Shown: positions 53,127-62,304, numbered from the stretch's first letter. The stretch: 64,000 nucleotides of DNA from Castellaniella sp. MT123 (GCF_039614765.1 NZ_CP154879.1:2914001-2978000), one strand, 5' to 3'. Notes: a model not told the origin generated them from the letters alone. Translations and numbers: made by a program.

Positions 53127-54245
53127 TCAGTCAGCATGACTCATGCGCAAAATCGGCTTGATCACCTTGCCGGACTTGGAGTCCTCCAGGGCCTGCTCGA
53201 TCTGGTCCATGTCGTAGAACTTGACGAGGCGGTCGAAGGGGAATCGCCCTTGCTGGAACAGTTCGACCAAGGCCGGAATCAATTGGCCGGAGCGCCCGCC
53301 CCCGCCCAGCACGCCCATCACAGTCTTGCCCCAAAGGGTGGTGAGGTGATCGAGTGAAAAGCGTGCGCCCGCCGGTGCGCCGCCGATCAGCACAAGGTGG
53401 CCGCGCATGCCGATCGTCTCGGCGAGTTGCTCGATGACGGCGATGACGCCCGTGCAATCGAACGCGTAATCCACCGTACTGCCAGTGACCTTGGTGACTT
53501 CCTCGACGAGATTCTGATCCCGCGAATTGATGACATGCGTGGCCCCGAATTCCTTCGCCAGTTCAAGCCGGCTGGCGTGGATGTCGGCGACGATGATCTT
53601 GGTGACGCCGGAATTCTTGGCGGCCATCACCGCCGCCAGGCCGACGGCGCCCACTCCGGCGATCAACACGGAATCGCCTAGCCGAGGGCGGGCTTCGTTG
53701 AGTACGGCGCCGGCCCCCGTTCCCAAGCCGCAGGCCAGAGGGCCGAGCAGCTCGACAGGCGTATCGGTTGGCACTTTGACGAGCGCGTCGGCCGATACGA
53801 TGGAATGGGTGGCAAACGACGATTGGCCAAAGAAGTGGCCGTTAAGGGGCTCGCCATTGCGCGAATAGGCGGTGGTGCCTTTGCCGTCGCCCTTGAAGCG
53901 CCGTCCGGAAACCAGCGCCTCGCCGGTTCTGAGGCAATAACGCGGTTGACCATCGAGGCAGTTGCGGCAAACGCCGCAAGACGGCCAGCCGATGATGACC
54001 TTGTCGCCCGGCGCGACCTCGGTGACCCCGGGGCCGACCCGTTCGACCACGCCGGCGCCCTCGTGGCCAAGGACAGCGGGGAAGGGCATCGGCATGTCGC
54101 CAGCGCGGGTGATGGCGTCGGTGTGACATACGCCGCAGGCAACGATACGGATCAGCGCTTCACCGCGCTCGGGTTCCGCGAGGTCGATCTCCTGCGGCAC
54201 GAAGGGGCCGTTCTGACGGTCGACTACGAGGGCTTTGATTTTCAT
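53127..54245 (-). CDS. Zn-dependent aryl-alcohol-type dehydrogenase
   Basis: This 372-residue medium-chain dehydrogenase binds catalytic Zn through C36/H and GHEGAG (GVCHTDAI and VLGHEGAGVVERVG) and structural Zn through the Cys cluster CGVCRNCLDGQPRYC. The Rossmann motif GVGAVGLAAV binds NAD. It resembles benzyl-alcohol dehydrogenase (XylB/AreB), oxidising aromatic alcohols to aldehydes. Its partner aldehyde dehydrogenase directly downstream is truncated, so the pathway is now broken at this locus. The upstream 180 nt hold no obvious regulator. Confidence 0.88.
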   Translation of the reverse strand: MKIKALVVDRQNGPFVPQEIDLAEPERGEALIRIVACGVCHTDAITRAGDMPMPFPAVLGHEGAGVVERVGPGVTEVAPGDKVIIGWPSCGVCRNCLDGQPRYCLRTGEALVSGRRFKGDGKGTTAYSRNGEPLNGHFFGQSSFATHSIVSADALVKVPTDTPVELLGPLACGLGTGAGAVLNEARPRLGDSVLIAGVGAVGLAAVMAAKNSGVTKIIVADIHASRLELAKEFGATHVINSRDQNLVEEVTKVTGSTVDYAFDCTGVIAVIEQLAETIGMRGHLVLIGGAPAGARFSLDHLTTLWGKTVMGVLGGGGRSGQLIPALVELFQQGRFPFDRLVKFYDMDQIEQALEDSKSGKVIKPILRMSHAD

Positions 54246-54434
54246 GAGGTTTTCTCCTGAGGACGCCGAATTTTGCGCGGCGAGACCCTGGGCGTCCGAA
54301 CGAAAATTGATTGTGGCCTGGCCCGTGCGAATACGCTGAAGACAACGGTTATGTTCGCCAATCCATGTGCGGTGGTCAATGGGTACTGGAAACTGTCCGC
54401 ACGCCCACGGCGACAAGATCGCAAGGTCATTACA

Positions 54435-54545
54435 GAGGAGATTTCGGTGCGCGTGGCGCAGGACGGGGCCTACCAGAATGCACAGAGGCAGAACGCCAAG
54501 CTGGAACACGACAAAGCGCTGAATCGCGTCTTCTTCATATGCCTC
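54435..54545 (+). pseudogene. Type I restriction enzyme R-subunit C-terminal remnant
   Basis: A short frame reads EEISVRVAQDGAYQNAQRQN followed by AKLEHDKALNRVF. The AYQNA...ARIEHDKAL pattern is one I recognise from the C-terminal region of HsdR-like type I restriction subunits. The match ends abruptly near 54545, and no other Hsd gene is present. Assignment is tentative. Confidence 0.45.
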
Positions 54546-54597
54546 TCGCTCTCTGAGAGGCCATTGTCTCAAGTTACCTTGGATCGAAAAAGCCGGG

Positions 54598-54762
54598 GCA
54601 GATCAGGTCGCCTACATCGCTGCAAAAACACGGGCGTTTGACCAGCAGATCGGCCTGAAACCCGTCACCACGGCGGCGCGCAGTCCCCAGAGCATGGGCA
54701 TGGCCGAGAGTTTCGTGAAGGCGATCAAGCGTGATTACGTCGCCTTCATACCCAAATTACAG
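54598..54762 (+). pseudogene. IS3-family transposase OrfB remnant
   Basis: The frame reads AYIAAKTRAFDQQIGLKPVT and then SPQSMGMAESFVKAIKRDYV, the last part of the IS2/IS3-type integrase core with its final Glu in MAESFVK (usual form SPQSNGMAEAFV). The rest of the gene is lost. It directly follows the HsdR-like scrap, so this short stretch joins at least two foreign fragments. Confidence 0.82.
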
Positions 54763-54773
54763 GGGCAAACCCA

Positions 54774-55079
54774 CTACTTGCCAGCCTTGGCGTCGACTTC
54801 ACACTTCTTCATGAATGAACTTTTCGCGGCGCCGGCGAGAGGCTTGCCATTCTTGTCGACTGCCTTCTCAGCGCAAGCGGATGCAGCAGCGCGTTTGGCA
54901 TCGGCTTCGCATTTCTTCACAAATGAAGCCTTCGCGGCACCTGCGAGCGGCTTACCGTCTTTGCTGACGGCCTTGGACGCGCAGTCGGACGCGGCAGGTG
55001 ATGCCGCCGTGGCAACTTGTGTGAACAACACAGTCGCTGCAAACAGGCTTCCCATGGCGTAGGAAATGAACTTATTCAT
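54774..55079 (-). CDS. PsiF-repeat periplasmic protein
   Basis: This 101-residue protein has a signal peptide (MNKFISYAMGSLFAATVLFT, cut near ATAA) and two tandem PsiF repeats with the core DGKPLAGAAKASFVKKC and NGKPLAGAAKSSFMKKC. Each repeat holds paired cysteines that could form disulfides. PsiF was found as a phosphate-starvation-inducible gene in E. coli, but the function is unknown. It sits alone between an IS3 scrap and an IS5 copy. Confidence 0.88.
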   Translation of the reverse strand: MNKFISYAMGSLFAATVLFTQVATAASPAASDCASKAVSKDGKPLAGAAKASFVKKCEADAKRAAASACAEKAVDKNGKPLAGAAKSSFMKKCEVDAKAGK

Positions 55080-55183
55080 ATCAGCCTCTTCCTTTTGATG
55101 ATGGATTGGGCAAAGCGCAATTCAGCATAGCATGGCGCGTTGACACTGATGATCGTACATTTGCCCGAAACGGGCACTGTTAG

Positions 55184-56383
55184 GGAAGGTCTGAACAAGC
55201 CGTTTGGGAAATCAGCCCAAACCGCGCAATCAGCCCAGATTTCATAATGCAGAAGAAGTGCTCAAAAATTGGTCAAAATCGGGGTGATTTTCACCCTGAG
55301 CGACCTGCTTTGGGCTTGCTTCGCCCATTTCGGGCGCACCTATCCTGCCGTCGCCATCAAATGGTGGCGCACCTTCCACAGGTTCGCCAGCGTAAACAGC
55401 ATCTTCAACTGCGCCGTGTTCTTCGCCAGCCCCCGATAGCGCACCTTGGTAAAGCCGAACTGGCGCTTAATTACCCGCAACGGATGCTCCACCCGAGACC
55501 GAAGACTGGCCTTGGCCCGCTCGTAGGATTCCAGTATCCGGCCCATATTGCTTCTGCCCAGCAACCGACGCTTGCCCGGGCGCAGGGCAATATGCCACCG
55601 GACATTGCGCCCCAGATTCTCTTGCCGCTTCTCAACCCCCTGGTAGCCCGCATCGCCCAGCGCCAGCTCCTCCTCACCATGCAGCAAAGCGTGCGCCTGG
55701 GGTCACATCGCTCACGTTGGCCGCCGTGCCAATCACGGTATGCACGATGCCAGTCATGTCCACGCCTATGTGGGCCTTCATGCCAAAGTGCCACTGATTG
55801 CCCTTCTTGGCCTGGTGTATCTCGGGGTCTCGCGTGCCTGTCGCGTTCTTGGTGGAGCTGGGTGCCTCGATGATCGTTGCGATCCACGATCGTGCCCTTG
55901 CGCACCATCATTCCCTGGTCGGCCAGCAACAGGTTGACCGCCTCCAAGGCGTCGGCGGCGATGTCGTGGTGCTCCAAGAGGTGGCGGAAGTTGAGGATCG
56001 TCGTCTCGTCCGGGATACTGCCACGCGCCAGCGAGAGCTTGGCAAAGCGGCGAATCGAGGTGCTGTCGTACAGCGCCTCTTCCATGGCCGGGTCCGACAG
56101 GTTGAACCACTGCTGCATGAAGTGGATGCGCAGCATCACCTCCAGTGGGTAGGGCCTGCGGCCATTGCCCGCCTTCGGATAGTGGGGCTCAACCAGAGCG
56201 GCAAAGACCTTCCAGGGAATGGCCCGCTCCATCTCGGCGAGAAACTTCTCGCGGCGGGTCACCTTGCGCTTGCCGACGAATTCGGCGTCAGAGAAGCTCA
56301 ACTGGTTCATCGGGGCCCTCCTGATTGGGTCTCACTCAACAAACTACATTCTGTCAGGTCCGCAGGACTTGTTCAGACCTTCC
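55184..56383 (-). mobile_element. IS5-family (IS5 group) insertion sequence, decayed
   Basis: The element is 1200 bp, close to the 1195 bp of IS5. Its 16-bp terminal repeats are perfect (55184-55199 and 56368-56383, GGAAGGTCTGAACAAG). The flanking tetranucleotides are TTAG on the left and CTAA on the right; the YTAR target preference fits, but they are not a direct repeat, which suggests later recombination or an old insertion. The transposase has two frameshifts. Confidence 0.88.
55340..56310 (-). pseudogene. IS5-family transposase with two single-base frameshifts
   Basis: The N-terminal half reads MNQLSFSDAEFVGKRKVTRR to GTIVD, then an extra base near 55880 shifts the frame; conceptual repair restores [14 protein letters not shown] second extra C near 55692 (CCCC for CCC) shifts it back into the frame of [17 protein letters not shown], which runs to the stop at 55340. 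The repaired protein has the DDE residues of the IS5 group. Two errors make transposition by this copy unlikely unless it is supplied in trans. Confidence 0.85.
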
Positions 56384-56483
56384 CTAAGTTTTCCCTAAGT
56401 CAGCACACCTAAAATCGTTGCAACGAGTCAATTCCTGTCACGGCATGATCCACATATCGAATAATTCGTTGCGATGGGAAGCG

Positions 56484-58634
56484 ATGCTCACGGAGCCTCT
56501 TGAACAGCGAATCGGGATCGCCCCCGACGAATTGGTGTCTTGCATTACCCAAGACCATTCCCGCGCCAATAACGCTTTGCCTTTCGACTCCGGCCTGGAA
56601 TTTGCCGGTGATATCCGGGATGCCATTGCGGAATTACCGGTTTCCCTGAGGGAAAAGCTGGAATTCAAGCTCCTTGGCATATTCTTCATGTCAGGACTGG
56701 ATTCATCCGCCACCACGGGCGTCATTGCTTATCCCAACGGCGATTTGATCGGCGCATTCGTCGTCATCGACACCCATGTGTTTCTCAGTCAAACAGCCAA
56801 CGAATGGGCCACTTGGAATGAAAACCATTCATTCCTGGATAAAGGCACAGGTACCGTACAGCTCGACGTGAAAATTGTGGAAGACGCGGCGGACAACAGA
56901 ACAGCCGCGATGCAATTCATTCTGCTGCACGAATTCGGCCGTGTCATGGCGGCCGAGAGTGATCTGCTGCCGAATTGGTGGGAAGAGGCGCCGTTTCGAA
57001 AAGGGTCATACCCATTTCTCGATCTGGGCTGGGCATTTGACCAACAAGGAAAAATACAACCCGTCCATCAACAGGATTTCCTTTTGCGTCAAGGCGCCAA
57101 GTTCCATGAGCAAGGCAAACTTCCCGCCAGCGACATCCGCTTGATCTATCAGGGGTTGGCGGCGACTTTCTTTCCAACCCTGCGCGCATCAGCCAGCGTT
57201 CATGAGGATTTTGTTGAAAGTTTCGCGACGTATGTGCATGTCGTCCTGCTGAAGAAAAAATGGGAAGTGACGTTGCGTGACGGCGACACCATCATCGAAC
57301 AGTATTCCGATTTCTGGGCATCCCCAAGAAGCAACGCGAAGCGCGCATTTTTCGATATGTTTTTTTGCGAGGAACCGCAGTTATCCAAGCAGCGGAAAGA
57401 GCATGCTGCAATGGCCAGGACCTGTCTTGAACTCCTTCAACAGTCAGGGAAACGCTTTCTCGCGCTTGCCCCATTTTTGAGACTGAATATCGCGAACGTC
57501 GATTTGCGGCAAATTGCCGACATCCTGTTGAGCGAGACGAATTTACACCAGGGCAATGCTTTCCTCTGGATGAACCTGTCCACCCTGTTTTTCACCATGG
57601 CGCAGAAGGAACTTGCCTTGGCGATGCAGGCTGAAGCACTCGCTATGCAGCGCCTGTATCACTCCCCGGCAACGCAACAACCGGCAAAAGCCAGATTGCT
57701 GATGATTGTGTCGTCAGGCGACCTGGCCCAGAATACCCCTCTCGATTGCCTGTTGGAGGATAGCTGTATCGACCTCGTCTTCTATTTCGCCACGCCTGAC
57801 GAGCCTCTCCCGAAAGATATGCCTGAGCATGACGTCCTCATGGTGGCGATCTCGCAGACGGATGATAGCCATGCCATCCTGGCTGCGTTGGAAGAAGCAC
57901 TGAATCGTTACGAGAAACCGGTGATCAACCGGCCGCAATACATCCCTGGTGTCGAGAGAAACACGGCCAGCCGATTGCTGCAAGGCGTGCATGGTCTATC
58001 CATGCCACTCACGCACCACGTGACGCGATCCACGCTGGAGGCGGTCACGAGAGGGGAAACGGCGATAGGAGATATCTTCAGCGATTGCCGTTTCCCGGTC
58101 ATCCTTCGTCCCACATGGTCGTACGCCGGACACGGTCTCGAAAAAATCGAAGATGCGGATGCGCTTTCCCGGTATTTCCTGACCGTCCCGGAAGAACATT
58201 TCTATATCTCCAATTTCATCGACTACAGCAGCGCCGATGGTCAGTTCAGGAAGTATCGCATCGCCTTGGTCAAGAAGACACCATTCATCGCACACATGGC
58301 GATTTCATCCCATTGGATGGTCCACTACGTCAATGCCGGCATGTACGAGGACCGCGAAAAACGCATGGAAGAGGCTCAGTTCATGGAGAACTTCGCTGCC
58401 TTCGTGGAAAGACATCGTACGGCGCTTCTCGGCATCCATGAACGCTCGCAATTGGAATACGTTTGCATCGATTGCGCGGAAACCAGGGACGGCGAGTTGC
58501 TCATCTTCGAGATCGATCATGCGAGTGTCGTACATGCCATGGACCCGGTAGAACTCTTTCCGCACAAGCAAAAACATGTGCTGAAGATCAAGCAGGCCGT
58601 GGAAGACTTGATCCTGGATCAGAATCCGAACTGA
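56484..58634 (+). CDS. Degenerate metallopeptidase-like domain fused to ATP-grasp domain
   Basis: This ~716-residue protein is unlike its neighbours. Residues 1-275 resemble a gluzincin-type metallopeptidase, but the zinc motif reads HEFGR (H149, E150, R153) with Arg in place of the second His; the third ligand candidates are E242/E245 in EDFVESFATYVH. A helical middle (about 330-400, TPR-like) leads to an ATP-grasp domain (about 405-715) with nucleotide-loop RPTWSYAGHGLEKI and Mg-binding FEIDHASVVHAMDP. ATP-grasp enzymes ligate a carboxylate to an amine. G+C is about 50%. Alternatives for the start are 56445 (ATG) and 56418 (TTG). Function unknown. Confidence 0.8.
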   Translation: MLTEPLEQRIGIAPDELVSCITQDHSRANNALPFDSGLEFAGDIRDAIAELPVSLREKLEFKLLGIFFMSGLDSSATTGVIAYPNGDLIGAFVVIDTHVFLSQTANEWATWNENHSFLDKGTGTVQLDVKIVEDAADNRTAAMQFILLHEFGRVMAAESDLLPNWWEEAPFRKGSYPFLDLGWAFDQQGKIQPVHQQDFLLRQGAKFHEQGKLPASDIRLIYQGLAATFFPTLRASASVHEDFVESFATYVHVVLLKKKWEVTLRDGDTIIEQYSDFWASPRSNAKRAFFDMFFCEEPQLSKQRKEHAAMARTCLELLQQSGKRFLALAPFLRLNIANVDLRQIADILLSETNLHQGNAFLWMNLSTLFFTMAQKELALAMQAEALAMQRLYHSPATQQPAKARLLMIVSSGDLAQNTPLDCLLEDSCIDLVFYFATPDEPLPKDMPEHDVLMVAISQTDDSHAILAALEEALNRYEKPVINRPQYIPGVERNTASRLLQGVHGLSMPLTHHVTRSTLEAVTRGETAIGDIFSDCRFPVILRPTWSYAGHGLEKIEDADALSRYFLTVPEEHFYISNFIDYSSADGQFRKYRIALVKKTPFIAHMAISSHWMVHYVNAGMYEDREKRMEEAQFMENFAAFVERHRTALLGIHERSQLEYVCIDCAETRDGELLIFEIDHASVVHAMDPVELFPHKQKHVLKIKQAVEDLILDQNPN

Positions 58635-58654
58635 CACCTTCACATAACGACGCG

Positions 58655-59767
58655 ATGAATAAAGTGACGAAGCACGACCTCAATAAGCACAATTTTTCCG
58701 GCGGTCCTGGCGTATTGCCGGAAACGGTTCTGGAACAGTTAAAGGAATCCATCGTTGCTGTGCCAGATGTTGGACTATCCATCTTGGGCATCAATCACCG
58801 ATCCGATTGGTTCGCCGTGGTGGTGGCGGAGCTTGAAGAAAATATCCAGAACCTTTTAGGCCTGCCGAAGGACTACCATTGTCTTTTCCTGCAAGGCGGC
58901 GCCACGCAACAGTTCTCGATGGTGCCGATGACGCTATTAAAAGGAAAGACGCAATCGGCGGAATATTTACAAACCGGATATTGGAGCAACAAGGTCATCG
59001 CGGAGGCGAGACGGGAAGGGCCTGTCCACGTATCATGGAGCGGACAGGCGGCCGGCTTCACGCGTTTGCCAAAAGACGAGGAAATCGAATTTAATCCTGG
59101 CGCGCCGTATTTGCACTACGTCTCCAATGAAACGGTCGAAGGCCTTCAATTTCACCGGATACCGGGGCGCGATGACGTGCCGAGGATCTGCGACATGTCG
59201 TCGGACTTTCTTTCCGCTCCCCGCGCATTCGACAAGTTTTCGATGATCTATGCGCATGCGCAGAAGAATATCGGGCCGGCCGGCGTGACTGTCGTGGTGG
59301 TGAAGGATGAGTTGCTCAAGGATGCGCCGCGCGATCTACCGGCCTTTCTCGATTATCGTGCGCAAATTGATGCGCGCTCCATTCTGAACACACCGCCTGT
59401 ATTTTCCATCTATGTCGTGTTGCTGGTCACGCGATGGCTGCGGGACAGTATTGGCGGTCTGGCGGCAATGGCAGATTTGAATATGAAGAAGGCAAGCGCA
59501 CTCTATCGGGCAATTGATGCCAGTGATGATTTTTATTGTGGGCGCGTTGTCAAGGAAGACCGTTCAACCATGAACGTCGTCTTCAATTTGAAAACGAAGG
59601 ATCTTGAGCATCAATTCCTGGCATCCGCGCAAGAAGCCGGATTTTCCGGCCTCAATGGTCATCGCAGCATTGGCGGTATACGAGCATCCTTGTATAACGG
59701 CCTCCAACTGTCGGCCGTCGAGAACTTGATCGACTTCATGGAAAATTTCAAAAAATGTCATTCATGA
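58655..59767 (+). CDS. SerC-type phosphoserine aminotransferase homologue
   Basis: This 370-residue PLP enzyme has the SerC family marks: N-terminal NFSGGPGVLPETV, FLQGGATQQFSMVPM, the PLP lysine in AHAQKNIGPAGVTVVV and the C-terminal GHRSIGGIRASLYNG. SerC moves an amino group from glutamate to 3-phosphohydroxypyruvate. This copy follows the ATP-grasp gene by 20 nt on the same strand and shares its low G+C, so it is not likely the housekeeping serC and may feed an amino acid to the ligase. The pair sits behind an IS5 copy. Confidence 0.85.
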   Translation: MNKVTKHDLNKHNFSGGPGVLPETVLEQLKESIVAVPDVGLSILGINHRSDWFAVVVAELEENIQNLLGLPKDYHCLFLQGGATQQFSMVPMTLLKGKTQSAEYLQTGYWSNKVIAEARREGPVHVSWSGQAAGFTRLPKDEEIEFNPGAPYLHYVSNETVEGLQFHRIPGRDDVPRICDMSSDFLSAPRAFDKFSMIYAHAQKNIGPAGVTVVVVKDELLKDAPRDLPAFLDYRAQIDARSILNTPPVFSIYVVLLVTRWLRDSIGGLAAMADLNMKKASALYRAIDASDDFYCGRVVKEDRSTMNVVFNLKTKDLEHQFLASAQEAGFSGLNGHRSIGGIRASLYNGLQLSAVENLIDFMENFKKCHS

Positions 59768-60034
59768 CCGCAAATATGCTGGGATCGAATGGGATATAAG
59801 AAGCTGTTTCAGGATTAAAAGCAGCTGGCAAGGAAATCTGTCAATTTTTTTGCTTGTTTCCTTGGGCTGGGGGAGAACCAGCACTCGACAGCGTTGGCCG
59901 CAAAGCGCTCGTTCGGGTGAGGTGCAGCTTCAGTCGGGGGTGCTTCGCCTGCCAGGACGGAGCCGTGGCAGGCCCAGCAAACACCGGATTTTTCTGTGAT
60001 CAGCCAGTTTGAATCGCTGTCTTGACGCCCGGGT
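59768..60034. other. 267-nt intergenic region, no gene seen
   Basis: The convergent gap after the SerC-like gene holds an inverted repeat CAAGGAAA/TTTCCTTG around a T-rich stretch (about 59829-59865), a possible terminator, and a stem CCTGCCA/TGGCAGG near 59950-59974. No frame shows coding character. Confidence 0.4.
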
Positions 60035-60595
60035 CTACGAACCTGCCAACAGCGGAAACTGTGAATGAGTGACGGCCTGCTTCAGGAGCTCCTGAACGGC
60101 AGGACCGAATGCATCCGCCACATTTCTGCAAGCGGAATATGCGGTCCAGCTGGTTGCGAAGGGATATTTGACGGACACTGTATAGCCGGGGGAATAGTTT
60201 GAACTGACCTGCATGGTGATGTTCCAGCTCGCTGGCGATACCGAGCTGAAGCTGATGGCCTCCAGACGGCCATTGATTGTTGCTGGTGCATTCGATTTGT
60301 AAACCTGAGCCAGGAACAGCTCCTCTTGGAAGGCCTCTTTGATGTATTGGGCAAGCGACTTCCCGGGGGCAACCTTGACCGGGCCGTTCATTCTGCACAT
60401 CAGGCTTTCATCAACGCCGGGGGCAAGTGTGATCGAGCCGATGTTTACTGTCTTGCCTTGAGATTGCAGACTTTGCTGAATCGAGATGACGTTGGTGGTG
60501 GAGGCCTTGTACGGGATGGAGTTGGTTGTTTCGCACCCGGAAAGAAATAATAAGAGGCCTGCTGCCGCCAATGTTGTTTTAGCTACACGATTCAT
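60035..60595 (-). CDS. Hypothetical lipoprotein
   Basis: This 186-residue protein has a lipoprotein signal peptide with lipobox LSGC (LLLFLSGCETTNSIPY, Cys about 21), so it should be anchored in a membrane, most likely the outer one, facing the periplasm. The rest is a beta-rich soluble domain with no family I can name. It carries a pair of later cysteines (SLMCRMNG and YSACRNVAD) that could form a disulfide. No functional context is visible. Confidence 0.75.
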   Translation of the reverse strand: MNRVAKTTLAAAGLLLFLSGCETTNSIPYKASTTNVISIQQSLQSQGKTVNIGSITLAPGVDESLMCRMNGPVKVAPGKSLAQYIKEAFQEELFLAQVYKSNAPATINGRLEAISFSSVSPASWNITMQVSSNYSPGYTVSVKYPFATSWTAYSACRNVADAFGPAVQELLKQAVTHSQFPLLAGS

Positions 60596-60686
60596 ATATG
60601 CTCACTTTATTGTTACAAAGGAGTCACATCTTAGCAGCAATGAAGATGCTTTTGTGCCGCGCCCGCGAGGCCAAACCGCGAAGGAT

Positions 60687-60818
60687 TCATGCACAGGCTC
60701 CCAGCAATGCGTCGTATGCCGAGGGCGGCGGCAATTGGACCAGGACTTCCGGTACAGGGGCGGGGCGCGGGGCGAAGCGCCCGCGCAGCGCATCAATGTC
60801 CGGTATCACGTCACGCCG
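60687..60818 (-). pseudogene. IS21-family IstA transposase C-terminal remnant
   Basis: On the minus strand the frame reads PDIDALRGRFAPRPAPVPEV and ends QLPPPSAYDALLGACA at a stop. The FAP...VQLPPxxxYDALL ending is typical of IstA of IS21 elements. Only about 44 codons remain. The following ~140 nt to the next gene carry nothing I recognise. Confidence 0.65.
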
Positions 60819-60957
60819 GTTTCTCTGGCTTAGACCTGTCCACTTCGTGGGAGGAGGTCAACCTGCTGATCAAGACCCGCGGCAGTAGACTCATACATCC
60901 TGAACGGTGCCATCGACCGTGAGAGCGCCCTGGTGTACATCGCAGCAAATCCGCTGG

Positions 60958-62304
60958 TCACATGCCGGCTGCCTTCAGCTTCTTTTCGTGTTTCGCCCGG
61001 TACATGTCGTGATCAGCCTGTTTGATAAGCTGCTGCGCGAGTTCGCCGTCCTCGGGGTAATGCGCAATCCCGATGCTGGGTGCGATGCTCAGGGTGTGGC
61101 CGTCCAGCGTGAAAGGTCGGCGCATTGCGTCGTGGATTTTTGCCGCGACCGCTGCGGCATGTCCGGGTGTAGGCACACGTTGGAGGAGGACAACGAATTC
61201 ATCCCCGCCAATCCGCGCCACGGTATCCGACTCACGCACGCACTGCTGCAAGCGGCTGGCGACTTCCTGCAGCAGCAGGTCGCCCACGCTATGGCCCAGG
61301 GTGTCGTTGACCAGTTTGAACTGGTCCAGATCGAGATAAAGTACGGACAGCCGCTCGTGTTCCCGGCGCGCCATCGGCAGGGCCGTCTTGATCCGGTCAT
61401 ACAGCAGCCCGCGATTGGGCAGCCCGGTCAGTTGATCGTATTGCGCCATGTGCTGAAGCCGGGCCTGCATTCGTTGACTTTCTATGGCGGTGGCGATCTG
61501 GGCAGAGATGAACTGCAGCAATTCCTGATCTTTCTCGTTGTAGCGCACGCCGTCCGGATAGCTTTTCAGCATCAGCACCCCGATGGTGCCGTGGTGCGAT
61601 CTGAGAGGAACGCCCAATTGGCAAAGGGGGCTCGGGCCGACATGAATGCCCGGTTCATTGGCTGGGGCCGTTTCCTGCGTTAGCAGGAGTGGCTGCCCGC
61701 TCTGCAGGATTCTTGCGTAGAGCGTGCCGGCCAGTGGCCTGTAGGGCTCGGGCTTGCGTTCGTACTGGTCCGCGTAATAGGGAAAGCTCAGCAACCCTGT
61801 TTTCTGATCGTATAGCGCGACGGAGAAATTGTCCGCCGGGAGCAAAGTGCCGACGATCTGGTGGATGCGCTGAATCAGCGTGAGCAGATCCACGGCCTCG
61901 TGAGAAGCTTCAGAGATCGCATAGAGCGAAGTCTGGATCAACTCGGCGCGCTTGCGTTCGGTGATGTCGCGCGCTACGCCGATCCGCACCTGATCGGCAG
62001 GTGACCAGCGTGTCGCCCACATGAGATGGACGATCTGCCCATCCTTGCGCACATAGCGGTTCTCGAAATGAAGCTGAGGGTGGTCGGCCATGACCTCGCG
62101 CACCGATTGCCGGGTGCGTTCACGATCCTCCGGCAGCATGATGTCGAACATGTTCATTCCGACCATTTCTTCAGGGGTGTACCCGAAGATGCGTTCGCAT
62201 GCCGCACTGGCGAACACCACGCATGCGTCTATGTCGACCGCAACCACCGCATCCATGAGGAGATCGATGAAGTTGGCATCGGGCGTGTAAGTTCTTTTCC
62301 GCAT
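60958..62304 (-). CDS. PAS-GAF-GGDEF diguanylate cyclase
   Basis: This 448-residue protein has a PAS domain (about 10-125, FGYTPEEMVGMNMFDIMLPED with PAC tail VARDITERKRAE), a GAF domain (about 135-275) and a C-terminal GGDEF domain (about 285-440). The active site RIGGDEF is intact, and the inhibitory RxxD (RESD) lies five residues before it, so product feedback is likely, unlike the cyclase at 7655. It has no membrane helix. It makes cyclic di-GMP in response to unknown signals. Confidence 0.92.
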   Translation of the reverse strand: MRKRTYTPDANFIDLLMDAVVAVDIDACVVFASAACERIFGYTPEEMVGMNMFDIMLPEDRERTRQSVREVMADHPQLHFENRYVRKDGQIVHLMWATRWSPADQVRIGVARDITERKRAELIQTSLYAISEASHEAVDLLTLIQRIHQIVGTLLPADNFSVALYDQKTGLLSFPYYADQYERKPEPYRPLAGTLYARILQSGQPLLLTQETAPANEPGIHVGPSPLCQLGVPLRSHHGTIGVLMLKSYPDGVRYNEKDQELLQFISAQIATAIESQRMQARLQHMAQYDQLTGLPNRGLLYDRIKTALPMARREHERLSVLYLDLDQFKLVNDTLGHSVGDLLLQEVASRLQQCVRESDTVARIGGDEFVVLLQRVPTPGHAAAVAAKIHDAMRRPFTLDGHTLSIAPSIGIAHYPEDGELAQQLIKQADHDMYRAKHEKKLKAAGM

